A DNA stretch of 40,026 bases from Actinomycetota bacterium (GTDB lineage Bacteria; Actinomycetota; Geothermincolia; Fen-727; Anoxymicrobiaceae). Below, piece after piece: positions 1 through 6,800 of this stretch. Numbering within the stretch: position 1 is the stretch's first letter; the number at the start of each line of letters is the position of its first letter. A program made the position numbers and the translations under genes. The notes under the pieces are model-generated. The model saw only the letters and a program-made list of their open reading frames with translations, searched no databases and was not told the origin of the DNA. The stretch spans positions 1-40,026 of the forward strand of contig JAHIMR010000030.1 in the NCBI GenBank assembly GCA_018896525.1, given 5' to 3'.

Positions 1-131
1 TCGACAGGCATGCCTCTCTTGTTCAGCACCTTGGTGATGGCCGCGGTCAGCATCGTCTTCCCGTGGTCGACGTGACCGATGGTGCCCACGTTGATGTGGG
101 GCTTCGTCCTCTCGTACTTCTCCTTGGCCAT
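1..131 (-). CDS. tuf: Elongation factor Tu, N-terminal part (cut by window edge)
   Basis: This is the first 43 codons of EF-Tu, the GTPase that carries aminoacyl-tRNA to the ribosome. It reads [20 protein letters not shown] and then [14 protein letters not shown], which is the EF-Tu start plus the G1/P-loop. The Mg-binding Thr of GKT is present, but the following residue, usually Thr, is Met. The ATG at 129-131 follows a GAGG-like ribosome site. It lies directly downstream of tRNA-Met, tRNA-Thr and tRNA-Tyr, the common bacterial tRNA-tuf arrangement, and is probably co-transcribed with them. The rest of the gene is outside the window. Confidence 0.96.
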   Translation of the reverse strand, partial: MAKEKYERTKPHINVGTIGHVDHGKTMLTAAITKVLNKRGMPV

Positions 132-197
132 AGCGCCTCCTCGCTTGCCGCACGACTCCCGCCCGGTTACCGGACTCCGCCCGGGAACTTTTCTTCC

Positions 198-273
198 TGG
201 TAGCGGTGACTGGATTCGAACCAGTGGCCTCACGGGTATGAACCGTGTGCTCTAACCGCTGAGCTACACCGCC
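198..273 (-). tRNA. tRNA-Met (CAT), elongator type
   Basis: The minus strand folds into a 76-nt cloverleaf. The acceptor GGCGGTG pairs with CACCGCT, the anticodon stem CACGG/CCGTG encloses loop TTCATAC (anticodon CAT), the T-loop is TTCGAAT, and the 3' end is A73 plus an encoded CCA. The first pair is G-U rather than the unpaired C1-A72 of an initiator, so elongator Met is most likely. A tRNA-Ile2 (CAT, lysidine-modified) cannot be fully excluded. Confidence 0.93.
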
Positions 274-329
274 TACTAAAACTCCCGTCGATATATAAGA
301 TAAACCCCTTTCGGCAGGGGCGCAACGCC

Positions 330-405
330 TGGAGCCCGGTGTCAGATTCGAACTGACGACCCCATCCTTACCATGGATGTGCTCTACCAACTGAGCTAAC
401 CGGGC
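330..405 (-). tRNA. tRNA-Thr (GGT)
   Basis: The 76-nt cloverleaf on the minus strand has acceptor GCCCGGT/ACCGGGC, D-arm TAGCTCAGTTGGTAGAGC, and anticodon stem CATCC/GGATG around loop ATGGTAA (anticodon GGT, Thr codons ACC/ACT). The T-arm is GTCAG-TTCGAAT-CTGAC, the discriminator is T, and CCA is encoded. It is the middle tRNA of the Tyr-Thr-Met-tuf cluster. Confidence 0.96.
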
Positions 406-507
406 TCATCCGTTTACTAGGCCGTGACACGAACACGTGCCACGGCTGTGTCGTAAGGCTAACAGATTTCAGCGCGGCGCTCAAATCGAGGCCCGAGAAA
501 GACGGCT

Positions 508-520
508 GGTGCCTGGCACC
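508..520. repeat. GGTGCC-T-GGCACC palindrome (family R1), short copy
   Basis: The perfect short palindrome GGTGCCTGGCACC lies in the 246-bp gap between tRNA-Thr and tRNA-Tyr. The same core recurs in most long gaps of this window. The gap also holds a hairpin at about 421-446 (GCCGTG...CACGGC) just upstream of tRNA-Thr. I see no gene in this gap. Confidence 0.75.
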
Positions 521-651
521 GTTGTTGCGTTCTGGTAGGTAATCGCTTTTCCGGACGGGATTACGGACCGCGTGACACAAGAGGCGTGTAACCAATTTTA
601 AAACACAAGACCACCGCTAATCCGCAAGCAAGACGACCGCCTATTCAACGC

Positions 652-736
652 TGGTGGGGGAGGTAGGATTTGAACCTACGTAGGCTTCGCCAACGGATTT
701 ACAGTCCGCCCCCTTTAACCACTCGGGCACTCCCCC
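652..736 (-). tRNA. tRNA-Tyr (GTA)
   Basis: An 85-nt class II tRNA with a long variable arm. The acceptor GGGGGAG pairs with CTCCCCC, the anticodon loop is CTGTAAA (anticodon GTA), the T-loop is TTCAAAT, the discriminator is A, and CCA is encoded. The long variable arm (TTGGCGAAGCCTACG region) is as expected for bacterial tRNA-Tyr. It is the first tRNA of the cluster leading to tuf. Confidence 0.97.
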
Positions 737-756
737 TCAGTCAGTTAGCCCCAAAA

Positions 757-785
757 ATGATAGCAGCACCCCGCCCTCGAGGCAA
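757..785 (-). promoter_or_regulatory. Promoter of the tRNA-Tyr/Thr/Met-tuf cluster
   Basis: On the minus strand, TTGCCT (rc of 780-785) is followed after exactly 17 bp by TATCAT (rc of 757-762). That places the start site at about 750, just ahead of the mature tRNA-Tyr 5' end at 736. It lies after the DUF72 stop codon, so the tRNA unit is likely transcribed on its own. The assignment is by consensus only. Confidence 0.6.
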
Positions 786-801
786 GAAAATGGAAGTATC
801 G

Positions 802-1641
802 CTACTCGAAAAGCTGCCCGCTGCCGGGGTCCGCGAGCCCGGTGTTATACAGGCGGTCGCCCAGAACGCCTCGAAGCATCCTCTCGAACATCCGGGCGTT
901 GGTGGGGGCCTGCCCCTTATAGTGATTATTGAAGATAACGTAGGTCCGATCGGAGCCCTCCGCGACTTCTTCGACCCTGGGCACCCACTCGGCAAGCTCC
1001 TCCCGCTTGTACAGGTAGTTGTAGCGCTCCCACGACTTGCGGTCCCTGCCCCACCAGGTCTCATAGTTACGGCCGTGGAACCGTATGTACCCCAGCCGGC
1101 TGGTTACCTCCACCCGCGGGGAAACGAGGCCCTTCATTCGTGGCTCGTCAACGCAGCAGTACGCGAGCCCCAGCTGCGACAGCAGCTCATACGTTTCGTC
1201 TTTCTCCCACCCAGCGTTCCTGAACTCCACAACCGTTTCTATCCCCTCGAGCCGCCCGGAAAGTACCTCCAGGTATCGCCGGTTCTCCTTTGTGTTCTTG
1301 AAGCCCCAGGGGAACTGGGCCAGCACACAGCCCAGCTTTCCATGGTCCACCAGGGGCCGCAGGGCTCCGATGAACCGGTCGAACACGGCGTCCCCCTCAC
1401 CTATCTCGTGGGTCATCTCCCGGTTGGCCTTGACCGTGAACTGGAACCCGGCCGGGGTCCTCCGTGCCATGCTGTCCATGCGCTGCGGGGGTGGCACCGC
1501 GTAGTAGGTGGAGTTTATCTCCACCACCGGGAACTGCCGGGCGTACTCCGTGAGCATTGCCGCCGGCTTGATGTCTCCGGGATAGAAGTTGCCTTTCCAG
1601 TCCTTGTAACTGAAGCCCGCTGTCCCGATGTAAACGGTCAA
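802..1641 (-). CDS. DUF72 (YecE-like) family protein
   Basis: A 279-residue protein matching the DUF72/YecE family in length and layout: a TIM-barrel-like cytosolic protein of unknown biochemical activity. Visible family features are the N-terminal IGTAGFSYKDW, the VEINSTYY segment, VLAQFPWGF, VVEFRNAGW, YIRFHGRNYETWW and the C-terminal IFNNHYKGQAPTNA. It starts with TTG at 1639-1641, two bases after the stop of the RsbW-like gene, so it is the last gene of a STAS / anti-sigma kinase / DUF72 operon. Function is not established for the family; the pairing with a partner-switching module is the only contextual clue. Confidence 0.9.
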   Translation of the reverse strand: MTVYIGTAGFSYKDWKGNFYPGDIKPAAMLTEYARQFPVVEINSTYYAVPPPQRMDSMARRTPAGFQFTVKANREMTHEIGEGDAVFDRFIGALRPLVDHGKLGCVLAQFPWGFKNTKENRRYLEVLSGRLEGIETVVEFRNAGWEKDETYELLSQLGLAYCCVDEPRMKGLVSPRVEVTSRLGYIRFHGRNYETWWGRDRKSWERYNYLYKREELAEWVPRVEEVAEGSDRTYVIFNNHYKGQAPTNARMFERMLRGVLGDRLYNTGLADPGSGQLFE

Positions 1642-1643
1642 GA

Positions 1644-2087
1644 TCAGCTTCGCTTCTTCTCCATGCGAACGGTGGTCCCTTCCCGTCCGCTGGTTATGCC
1701 GAACTCGTCCATCAACCCTTTCATTAGCTTGATTCCCCTGCCGTAGATCGCCATGGGGGATGCGATATCGTGCTCCAGCACCCCCACATCGAAGCCCCTG
1801 CCATTATCCGATACCTCGATGAGGATCCGACCGTCCGAAACACGGCACTCGACGTGCATTTTGCCGTCTACGGGCCGGGCGTGCTGGATTATGTTCTTGC
1901 ATGCTTCCTGGACCGCCAGGGTGATGTCTTCCACCTCCAGGGAGAACCCCTGGGAAACCGCGAACCTTTTCACCTCTGAGCGTATTTCATCAAGCGGTTT
2001 CTTGTAGCGGAAAACCCCTTTCCCGCGGCAGGAAAGGTCGAGTGCCAGCCGCTCGTTACTCCCATTGCAATGAGTCGGTTCCATCAA
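1644..2087 (-). CDS. RsbW/SpoIIAB-like anti-sigma factor serine kinase
   Basis: A 147-residue GHKL ATPase-fold protein of the RsbW/SpoIIAB type. These small cytosolic kinases bind a sigma factor or other partner and phosphorylate a STAS-domain antagonist. Visible motifs are the N-box EACKNIIQHA, the G1 box DNGRGFD and the G2 region YGRGIKLMKGLMDEF. The start ATG overlaps the stop of the upstream STAS gene by 4 bp (ATGA), indicating translational coupling. No sigma-B-type sigma factor is adjacent, so its regulated partner is unknown. It could instead act on a phosphatase or a non-sigma target. Confidence 0.9.
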   Translation of the reverse strand: MMEPTHCNGSNERLALDLSCRGKGVFRYKKPLDEIRSEVKRFAVSQGFSLEVEDITLAVQEACKNIIQHARPVDGKMHVECRVSDGRILIEVSDNGRGFDVGVLEHDIASPMAIYGRGIKLMKGLMDEFGITSGREGTTVRMEKKRS

Positions 2088-2464
2088 GTATGGTCCGAGA
2101 AAAACTCTTCGTCCACGTAGCCGCCTGTTGCGCCAACATGCTGGAGAGCACGCCCCAGGTTCGAAAACAGTCGAAATACTTTATCCAGCTCGACCAGCTT
2201 CAGTATCTTCAGTATCCTCGGGTTATCGATAACGTACGCTATCTCTCCCTGCGCGGCGTTCATCTTCTGATAGATCTCTATCAGGCTGCCGAGACCACTT
2301 GAGTCGATGAACGTAAGCCGGGTCAGGTCCAGTATCAGGTCGTGCTTTCGATCGCCCTCGAGCTTCAAGACGACCTTCCGGAAAAGCGGCACGGTGTAGA
2401 CATCGAGTTCCCCGACTGGCGACACTACGTTGAATCCTTCTTTTTCCTCGACCTCGATCTCCAC
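2084..2464 (-). CDS. STAS-domain anti-anti-sigma factor (RsbV/SpoIIAA-like)
   Basis: A 126-residue single STAS-domain protein. The core LTFIDSSGLGSLIEIYQKM contains the Ser-Ser pair (55-56) where RsbW-type kinases phosphorylate the antagonist. The unphosphorylated form would bind the kinase encoded immediately downstream and release its partner. It starts at GTG 2462-2464 with a GGGAG ribosome site 7 bases before it. It is the first gene of the three-gene STAS/kinase/DUF72 operon. Confidence 0.92.
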   Translation of the reverse strand: MEIEVEEKEGFNVVSPVGELDVYTVPLFRKVVLKLEGDRKHDLILDLTRLTFIDSSGLGSLIEIYQKMNAAQGEIAYVIDNPRILKILKLVELDKVFRLFSNLGRALQHVGATGGYVDEEFFSDHT

Positions 2465-2510
2465 TGCCTGACTCCCTAATTCACCGGGTGATTCGCGTGA
2501 CTGCGCGTCC

Positions 2511-2876
2511 CTACTTGCCTTTCGCCTTCACCGCCACCGCGATCCCGGCGATAACCAGAAGCAGGAACAGTATTTTCCTGCCACGCTTCTTCTTTTTCTT
2601 CTTGGCCTTCTTGGCGAGTTTCTTCTTCTCTCGCCTGCTCAGCCCGCGGGTCGCCTCCTCGGCGAGCTCCTGCGGTACTTCCCTGCCCTTGCGCTGAAGC
2701 CGTGCCACTTTACGCTCGGCCTTCTTCCGCTCCTGCTTGAACTTCAGCCTTTTTTGCATCTGCCGACCGATAAAGTTGATCACCAGGCCGATGACCATCT
2801 TCAGCACCATCTCCCGGATATCCCGCTGGTTTTTCTCGCCCTGCTCGCCTGTCTTCTTCCCAACCGTTAACTCCAT
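2511..2876 (-). CDS. Hypothetical lysine-rich protein with C-terminal membrane anchor
   Basis: I do not recognise a family. I prefer the ATG at 2874-2876 because a clear AGGAGG (rc of 2882-2887) sits 5 bases upstream; an in-frame ATG 33 bp further up lacks one. The 121-residue protein has a predicted amphipathic helix (VLKMVIGLVINFIGRQMQKR), a long charged coiled-coil-like region, a dense lysine run just before the end, and a C-terminal hydrophobic segment (ILFLLLVIAGIAVAVKA). It is probably tail-anchored in the membrane with its basic face in the cytosol. The low-complexity lysine run makes family assignment difficult. Confidence 0.75.
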   Translation of the reverse strand: MELTVGKKTGEQGEKNQRDIREMVLKMVIGLVINFIGRQMQKRLKFKQERKKAERKVARLQRKGREVPQELAEEATRGLSRREKKKLAKKAKKKKKKRGRKILFLLLVIAGIAVAVKAKGK

Positions 2877-2915
2877 CGAAACCTCCTGTTGGTAGGGCCG
2901 AAACGACACTGACGA

Positions 2916-3905
2916 CTATACTACAAAGGGTAGATCGTTACCACAACCGGAGCAACGGTTGCCATCGAGTCCACCGGCGCTGGTTTCGTACCTATCCCTC
3001 TCGACCACGGTGGCTCCACATTCCGGGCACCGGCTGGTGCCTCCCTCCGCGCCCCTGATGTTCCCCAGGTAAACGTAGTCAAGCTTCTTTCGACCAATCT
3101 CGTACGCCCTGAGTAATGTTTCGATCGGGGTTGGCTCGATGGTCATCTTGTAACAGGGGTGGTACGCGGCGAAGTGGAGCGGCGTCTCCCTTCCCAGGTC
3201 GGCCACGAAATCCACCAACTCGCCTATCAGCTCGTCGGAGTCGTTCAACGTGGGTATCAGGAGGTTGGTGATCTCGATATGGCAGGCGGCCTTCGCCTTC
3301 CGACAGGCCTCGAGAACGGGCTCCAACCGGGATTTACAGATGTCCCGGTAGAAGTCGGGATCCATTGATTTCACGTCGATGTTCATCGCGTCGATCCAGG
3401 GCATCAACTCGTCCTGCGGTTCCGGGTTCACCGAACCGTTTGTCACCAGGACGTTCACCAGGCCGCGCTCATGTACCTTGCGCGCGCACTCCAGCACGAA
3501 CTCGAAGGAAACTATCGGTTCGTTATAAGTGTAAGCCACCCCCACGGAATCGCCTCGGTCGGCCATCGCCGCCACTTCGTCCGAGGTGACATATGTCCCG
3601 GGCGACCCCGCCTCCAGCATCTCCCAGTTCTGGCAGAAGAGGCAACGCTGATTACAACCCCTGGTGCCGATAGAGAGAATGGACCTCCCCGGATGAAAGT
3701 GGTAGAGGGGCTTCTTCTCAATCGGGTCCATGTTACAGGCCAGCAGGTGATTGAATGTTTCTGAGTAAAGGATGCCGCCGTGGTTGGAGCGCACCCCGCA
3801 GAAGCCGCTCCTGCCTTCGCCTATCCCGCACTCCCGGGGGCAGAGGTTACACCGGACACCGTCCTCAGTGAGCTTGTCGTAGTATGAGGCCTCTTTCACC
3901 CGCAT
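2916..3905 (-). CDS. amrS: AmmeMemoRadiSam system radical SAM enzyme
   Basis: A 329-residue radical SAM enzyme related to pyruvate formate-lyase-activating enzymes. The N-terminus has the CNLCPRECGIGEG...GFCGVR cysteine segment, the SAM/4Fe-4S motif CNQRCLFC is at residues 84-91 (CX3CX2C), and VAYTYNEPIVSFEF follows. The C-terminus (about 293-329) adds a four-Cys zinc ribbon (CPEC...CSGCG), seen in a subset of the family. In many genomes it accompanies Memo-like and AMMECR1-like proteins; neither is next to it here. The substrate is unknown. It lies upstream of the basic membrane protein gene. Confidence 0.88.
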   Translation of the reverse strand: MRVKEASYYDKLTEDGVRCNLCPRECGIGEGRSGFCGVRSNHGGILYSETFNHLLACNMDPIEKKPLYHFHPGRSILSIGTRGCNQRCLFCQNWEMLEAGSPGTYVTSDEVAAMADRGDSVGVAYTYNEPIVSFEFVLECARKVHERGLVNVLVTNGSVNPEPQDELMPWIDAMNIDVKSMDPDFYRDICKSRLEPVLEACRKAKAACHIEITNLLIPTLNDSDELIGELVDFVADLGRETPLHFAAYHPCYKMTIEPTPIETLLRAYEIGRKKLDYVYLGNIRGAEGGTSRCPECGATVVERDRYETSAGGLDGNRCSGCGNDLPFVV

Positions 3906-3924
3906 CGCCCCCTGCTACGCGCTG

Positions 3925-4827
3925 TCAGATAAGTTTCAGCCCGTGGAGCACACCCGCTATGTCCTCGCGGCAGGCGGCCGACACCTCCATCAACGGCATG
4001 CGCAACTCGTCCGAGTCAATAATACCAAGGAGCTTCATCGCCGCCTTCGCCGGTGCAGGGTTCGGCTCTTTGAACATCACCCTGACCAGCGGTAACAGAT
4101 GGTAATGCAGGCGCCTGGCCTCGTCGAGGTTTCCTTCCCTGACGGCGTTGTAAAGGGCCAGAAACTCGCCCGGCAGAACGTGGGCGCTCGCCATTATCCC
4201 GCCGTGACCGCCCAGGCAAGCGATGCTGAACAGCAGGTGGTCTTCCCCTGAAAGCACGCTGAAGCTGTCGCCTGCGCGCCCCAGTATGTTCATAGTCTGG
4301 TTGATGTCGCCGCTGGCGTCCTTTATGCCGACTATATTGGGGATTCGTGACAGCTTTACCACGGTGCTCACGTCAATGTTGCGGCCGGTACGCATGGGAA
4401 TGTTGTAGACCAGTATGGAACGGCTGGTAGCACCTGACACCGCCTGGAAATGCCTGACGATACCGTCCTGGCTCGGCCGGTTATAGTACGGGCACACCAC
4501 CAGGTACCCCTGCAGGTCCAGTTCCTCGACCCTGTCTATCAGGCTGATGGTTTCCCTGGTGTCGTTGGTTCCGATCCCGGCGACGACCGGGACACGGCCC
4601 GCGACTTGCTCCGCCACGACCTCTATCACCCGGATATGCTCATCGTGAGAGAGCGTCGCGCTCTCCCCGGTGGTGCCGCAGGGAACTATGCCTGAAGCCC
4701 CACTGTCTATCAGGTGGTCGACCAGGCGGCGCAAGCTCTCCTCATCAACCTCGCCGTCGGTAAAAGGAGTCACATTCGGAACGAGCACACCCTCGAACTC
4801 AACAGTGGACAACGCCGCCACCTCCAT
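3925..4827 (-). CDS. dapA: 4-hydroxy-tetrahydrodipicolinate synthase
   Basis: A class I aldolase-fold enzyme that condenses pyruvate with aspartate semialdehyde in lysine and meso-diaminopimelate synthesis. Visible are the substrate-binding GTTGE (51-55), the catalytic Tyr in YNIP (141), and the Schiff-base Lys in VGIKDASGD (169). Length (300 aa) is typical. Two starts are possible: ATG 4825-4827 with GGAAAG 6 bases upstream, or TTG 4810-4812 with a stronger GGAGGTG at 6 bases. The TTG start gives the usual N-terminus length. No other lysine-pathway gene is adjacent. A related N-acetylneuraminate-lyase-type activity is possible but less likely. Confidence 0.9.
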   Translation of the reverse strand: MEVAALSTVEFEGVLVPNVTPFTDGEVDEESLRRLVDHLIDSGASGIVPCGTTGESATLSHDEHIRVIEVVAEQVAGRVPVVAGIGTNDTRETISLIDRVEELDLQGYLVVCPYYNRPSQDGIVRHFQAVSGATSRSILVYNIPMRTGRNIDVSTVVKLSRIPNIVGIKDASGDINQTMNILGRAGDSFSVLSGEDHLLFSIACLGGHGGIMASAHVLPGEFLALYNAVREGNLDEARRLHYHLLPLVRVMFKEPNPAPAKAAMKLLGIIDSDELRMPLMEVSAACREDIAGVLHGLKLI

Positions 4828-4853
4828 CAGATGCTTTCCAAACCGTCCATCAA

Positions 4854-5013
4854 CTATTCTATACCGATATCCCTCTCAAGGACAGACGCGGCGCAATTGA
4901 TCCCGGCGGAGCACGCGCAGTCCATGGCCACCCCGAGACCCCGCGCTGTATCGCCGGTGAAGTAGAGCCCCTCCGGGCCGACAGACCACTATCGCGTCGA
5001 ACAGCTCTTTCAC
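4854..5013 (-). pseudogene. Remnant of an FAD-dependent oxidoreductase (C-terminal end, frameshifted)
   Basis: Between the hbd stop and dapA the minus strand still encodes GLYFTGDTARGLGVAMDCAC...SVLERDIGIE followed by a TAG stop at 4854-4856. This matches the C-terminal FAD-binding signature (GLYxxGD...G...A...SG..AA) of phytoene-desaturase/amine-oxidase-like flavoproteins. The preceding piece (KELFDAIVVC) is in another frame, so at least one frameshift is present near 4978. The rest of the gene is missing, and the hbd stop abuts the fragment directly. It is a decayed, truncated gene, not a functional CDS. Confidence 0.7.
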
Positions 5014-5894
5014 AATGTCCAGTACGGCTCCTGCTTGCCGGACGAGTAGTCGTAGAACCCCTTCTTGGTCTTGCGGCCTTTCAGCCCCGCGGTCACCATC
5101 CTTCTCATGAGCTCCGGCGGCCAGTACTTCTCGTTCCTGGTCTCATCGTAGATCGCCTCACAGGCGTGCATCAGTATGTCTATACCGGTCAGGTCAGCGG
5201 TCTCACAGGGGCCCATGGCGTGCCCGAATCCCAGGCGCATCGCCTTGTCAACGTCCTGTGGCGTCGCCACCCCCGACGCCACCAGGTTTATCGCCTCGAC
5301 GGTCGCGGTAAGCCCTATCCGGTTGGCCAGGAACCCGGCGACGTCCTTCTCTACAGTCACCGTTTCCTTGCCGATCGACCTGGCGAACTCCTCCATCGCC
5401 GCCAGGGTTTCATCGGATGTCTCCAGGCCGCGTATCAACTCGCAGAGCTTCATCATCGGGACCGGGCTGAAGAAGTGTGTACCTACCACCCGGTCCGGGC
5501 GGCCGGTGGCGGAAGCTATGGTGGTCACGGATATCGCGGACGTGTTGGTGGCAATGACCGTGTCTTCCATTACAATACCGTCCAGCTCTTTGAACACCTC
5601 TTGCTTCAGTTTCAGGTTCTCGAATACCGCCTCGACGACCAGGTCGGCATCGGCGGCGTCCGCCATCTCGGTGGTGGGCTCTATGTTGGCTATCGCCTGC
5701 CTGGCCACGTCCTCGGTTATCTTCCCCTTGCTGGCGAACTTGTTCACCGACCACTCGATGGTCTCCATCGACTTATCCAGGGCCTCCTGGCTGATGTCCC
5801 TCATGGTGACCTCGTAGCCGGCGGTTGCGGCTACCTGGGTAATTCCTCCACCCATAAGCCCCGCCCCGACCACAAACACCTTCTTAATCGCCAT
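5010..5894 (-). CDS. hbd: 3-hydroxybutyryl-CoA dehydrogenase
   Basis: A 294-residue soluble NAD(P)-dependent enzyme interconverting 3-hydroxyacyl-CoA and acetoacetyl-type CoA esters, as in butyrate fermentation or beta-oxidation. It has the Rossmann start VFVVGAGLMGGGITQVAA, then ATNTSAIS, the catalytic-region GTHFFSPVPMMKLCELI, KDVAGFLANR, and the C-terminal GLKGRKTKKGFYDY. I set the start at ATG 5892-5894, preceded by GGGGG; upstream in-frame codons run into repeat sequence and are not part of the protein. No thiolase or crotonase gene is beside it. Confidence 0.92.
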   Translation of the reverse strand: MAIKKVFVVGAGLMGGGITQVAATAGYEVTMRDISQEALDKSMETIEWSVNKFASKGKITEDVARQAIANIEPTTEMADAADADLVVEAVFENLKLKQEVFKELDGIVMEDTVIATNTSAISVTTIASATGRPDRVVGTHFFSPVPMMKLCELIRGLETSDETLAAMEEFARSIGKETVTVEKDVAGFLANRIGLTATVEAINLVASGVATPQDVDKAMRLGFGHAMGPCETADLTGIDILMHACEAIYDETRNEKYWPPELMRRMVTAGLKGRKTKKGFYDYSSGKQEPYWTL

Positions 5895-5970
5895 CTCCAA
5901 CCCCCTTTTCGTAATCCTCCATTCCAAGAACGAAAGTTTATCATAGATGGTGACAACATCGCCCCCGGTC

Positions 5971-6155
5971 ACGCCCTGGGCTGTTGCATGGTGTCTCCCT
6001 TGTAGCGCTGGCATCTTGCCGGCATCGGAATGCGCCAGTGGTGCCTGGCACCACTGGCGCATTTCTTTCTTGAGGGGGGAGGGGTCCCGCCCCTGGGCTG
6101 TTGCATAATAAGGCAGTGGTTTGGGTAGATTTTCCAACGGCAACAGCCCGGGGGT
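5971..6155. repeat. Composite palindromic repeat (R2-R3-R1-R2 plus an R2 pair)
   Basis: In the 510-bp gap between hbd and atpI lie, in order: an R2 arm (CCCTGGGCTGTTGCAT, about 5974-5989), an R3 hairpin (GCTGGCATCTTGCCGGC, about 6007-6023), a perfect R1 palindrome with 16-bp arms and one central T (6030-6062, followed by a T-rich stretch), a second R2 arm (6090-6105) and an inverted R2 arm (GCAACAGCCCGGGGG, 6140-6154). The order matches a composite at 24.7 kb read on the other strand. The R1 hairpin plus T-rich tail may also act as a terminator. Confidence 0.8.
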
Positions 6156-6191
6156 GACAAGTCTGTCTCACCGATGATTGTATACGGGGGA

Positions 6192-6249
6192 GGGTCAGGC
6201 CTTCTAGCCGTAACGCTTACTCTCGGCCACCGCTTAAAGGCACTGACCC
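6192..6249. repeat. GGGTCAGGCCTT...AAGGCACTGACCC inverted repeat (family R4)
   Basis: The arms GGGTCAG-GCCTT and AAGGC-A-CTGACCC enclose about 30 bases. The same GGGGTCAG(N)GCCTTT motif occurs twice at 8427-8475, and GGGGTCAG is also in the tandem array at 39.6 kb. It is followed at 6264-6274 by a lone R2 arm (ACAGCCCGGGG). Confidence 0.65.
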
Positions 6250-6312
6250 ACCTGGTGTCGGTTACAGCCCGGGGATGGCGTTTGTTTGTCTAGCGTTATC
6301 GCTTATAAGCGT

Positions 6313-6388
6313 GATGCCTGGCACGGGCGTTGCATTATGAAGAGCGGTTTATGTGGAGAATCGAACGCAACACATGAGCCAGGCACCG
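6313..6388. repeat. Degenerate R1 pair upstream end of the atpI gap
   Basis: ATGCCTGGCAC near 6314-6324 and GAGCCAGGCACC at about 6376-6387 are two R1-like half elements in opposite orientation. They flank a stretch with no visible gene. Together with the two previous entries they fill most of 5895-6404. Confidence 0.5.
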
Positions 6389-6404
6389 TTTGGTTAACGG
6401 GGGG

Positions 6405-6800
6405 TTATGGTTTCTTTCCAAAGCCGAACGCCTTCCAGGCGTAGAATACCTCCACCCCTGTGTGGGTTATGTAGAGGGCCAGAAAGCACAGGAGCAGCGC
6501 TATCATGTTAAGGGCTGCTATGAAGTGAAGCCCGTACAGCACCACTGCCAGCGTGATGAGGCGCCCGAAGTAACTGGTCATGAGTATCGAGGGCAGCGTC
6601 TCGGGCGGCTTTTTCAGTGCCCACTTCAAGGTAACGACCAGCACCACCGAGTGCAACGCCGCCACGGTGAACCCCACCAGTCCTCCGACCAGGGCGCTCC
6701 CACGGCCCAGGATCCACGCCAGCACCAGGCCGGCGGGGATCACTATTGCCCCGGATATCGCCATCGCCTTTGCTAAAGCGCCCTCAAACTCCCGTGTCAC
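6405..6800 (-). CDS. atpI: ATP synthase subunit I-like membrane protein (AtpI), orphan
   Basis: A 131-residue protein with four predicted membrane segments (around 14-33, 38-60, 78-97 and 98-118), consistent with the AtpI/UncI family that helps assemble c-rings and often opens F-ATPase operons. It starts at GTG 6798-6800, overlapping the stop of the wecA-like gene (GTGA). In Actinobacteria a wecA-like gene and an atpI-like gene commonly precede atpB. Here no F-ATPase gene follows: the next 500 bp are repeats and then hbd. It may serve the V-type ATPase at 26-36 kb, or be a relic. Confidence 0.72.
   Translation of the reverse strand: MTREFEGALAKAMAISGAIVIPAGLVLAWILGRGSALVGGLVGFTVAALHSVVLVVTLKWALKKPPETLPSILMTSYFGRLITLAVVLYGLHFIAALNMIALLLCFLALYITHTGVEVFYAWKAFGFGKKP

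Noticed and set aside
421-446. A further tRNA or small RNA between tRNA-Thr and tRNA-Tyr
   Set aside because: Only a single hairpin (GCCGTG...CACGGC) is present, with no cloverleaf.
670-1746. A long plus-strand ORF (about 358 codons)
   Set aside because: It runs through tRNA-Tyr and opposite the clear DUF72 gene, and has no recognisable motif. It is a shadow caused by high GC.
5166-6005. Plus-strand ORFs opposite hbd
   Set aside because: They lack domain signals, while the minus strand carries all 3-hydroxyacyl-CoA dehydrogenase motifs.
5895-6143. N-terminal extension of hbd back to 6143
   Set aside because: The extension is read from R1/R2 repeat DNA. The family start and a ribosome site fit ATG 5894.
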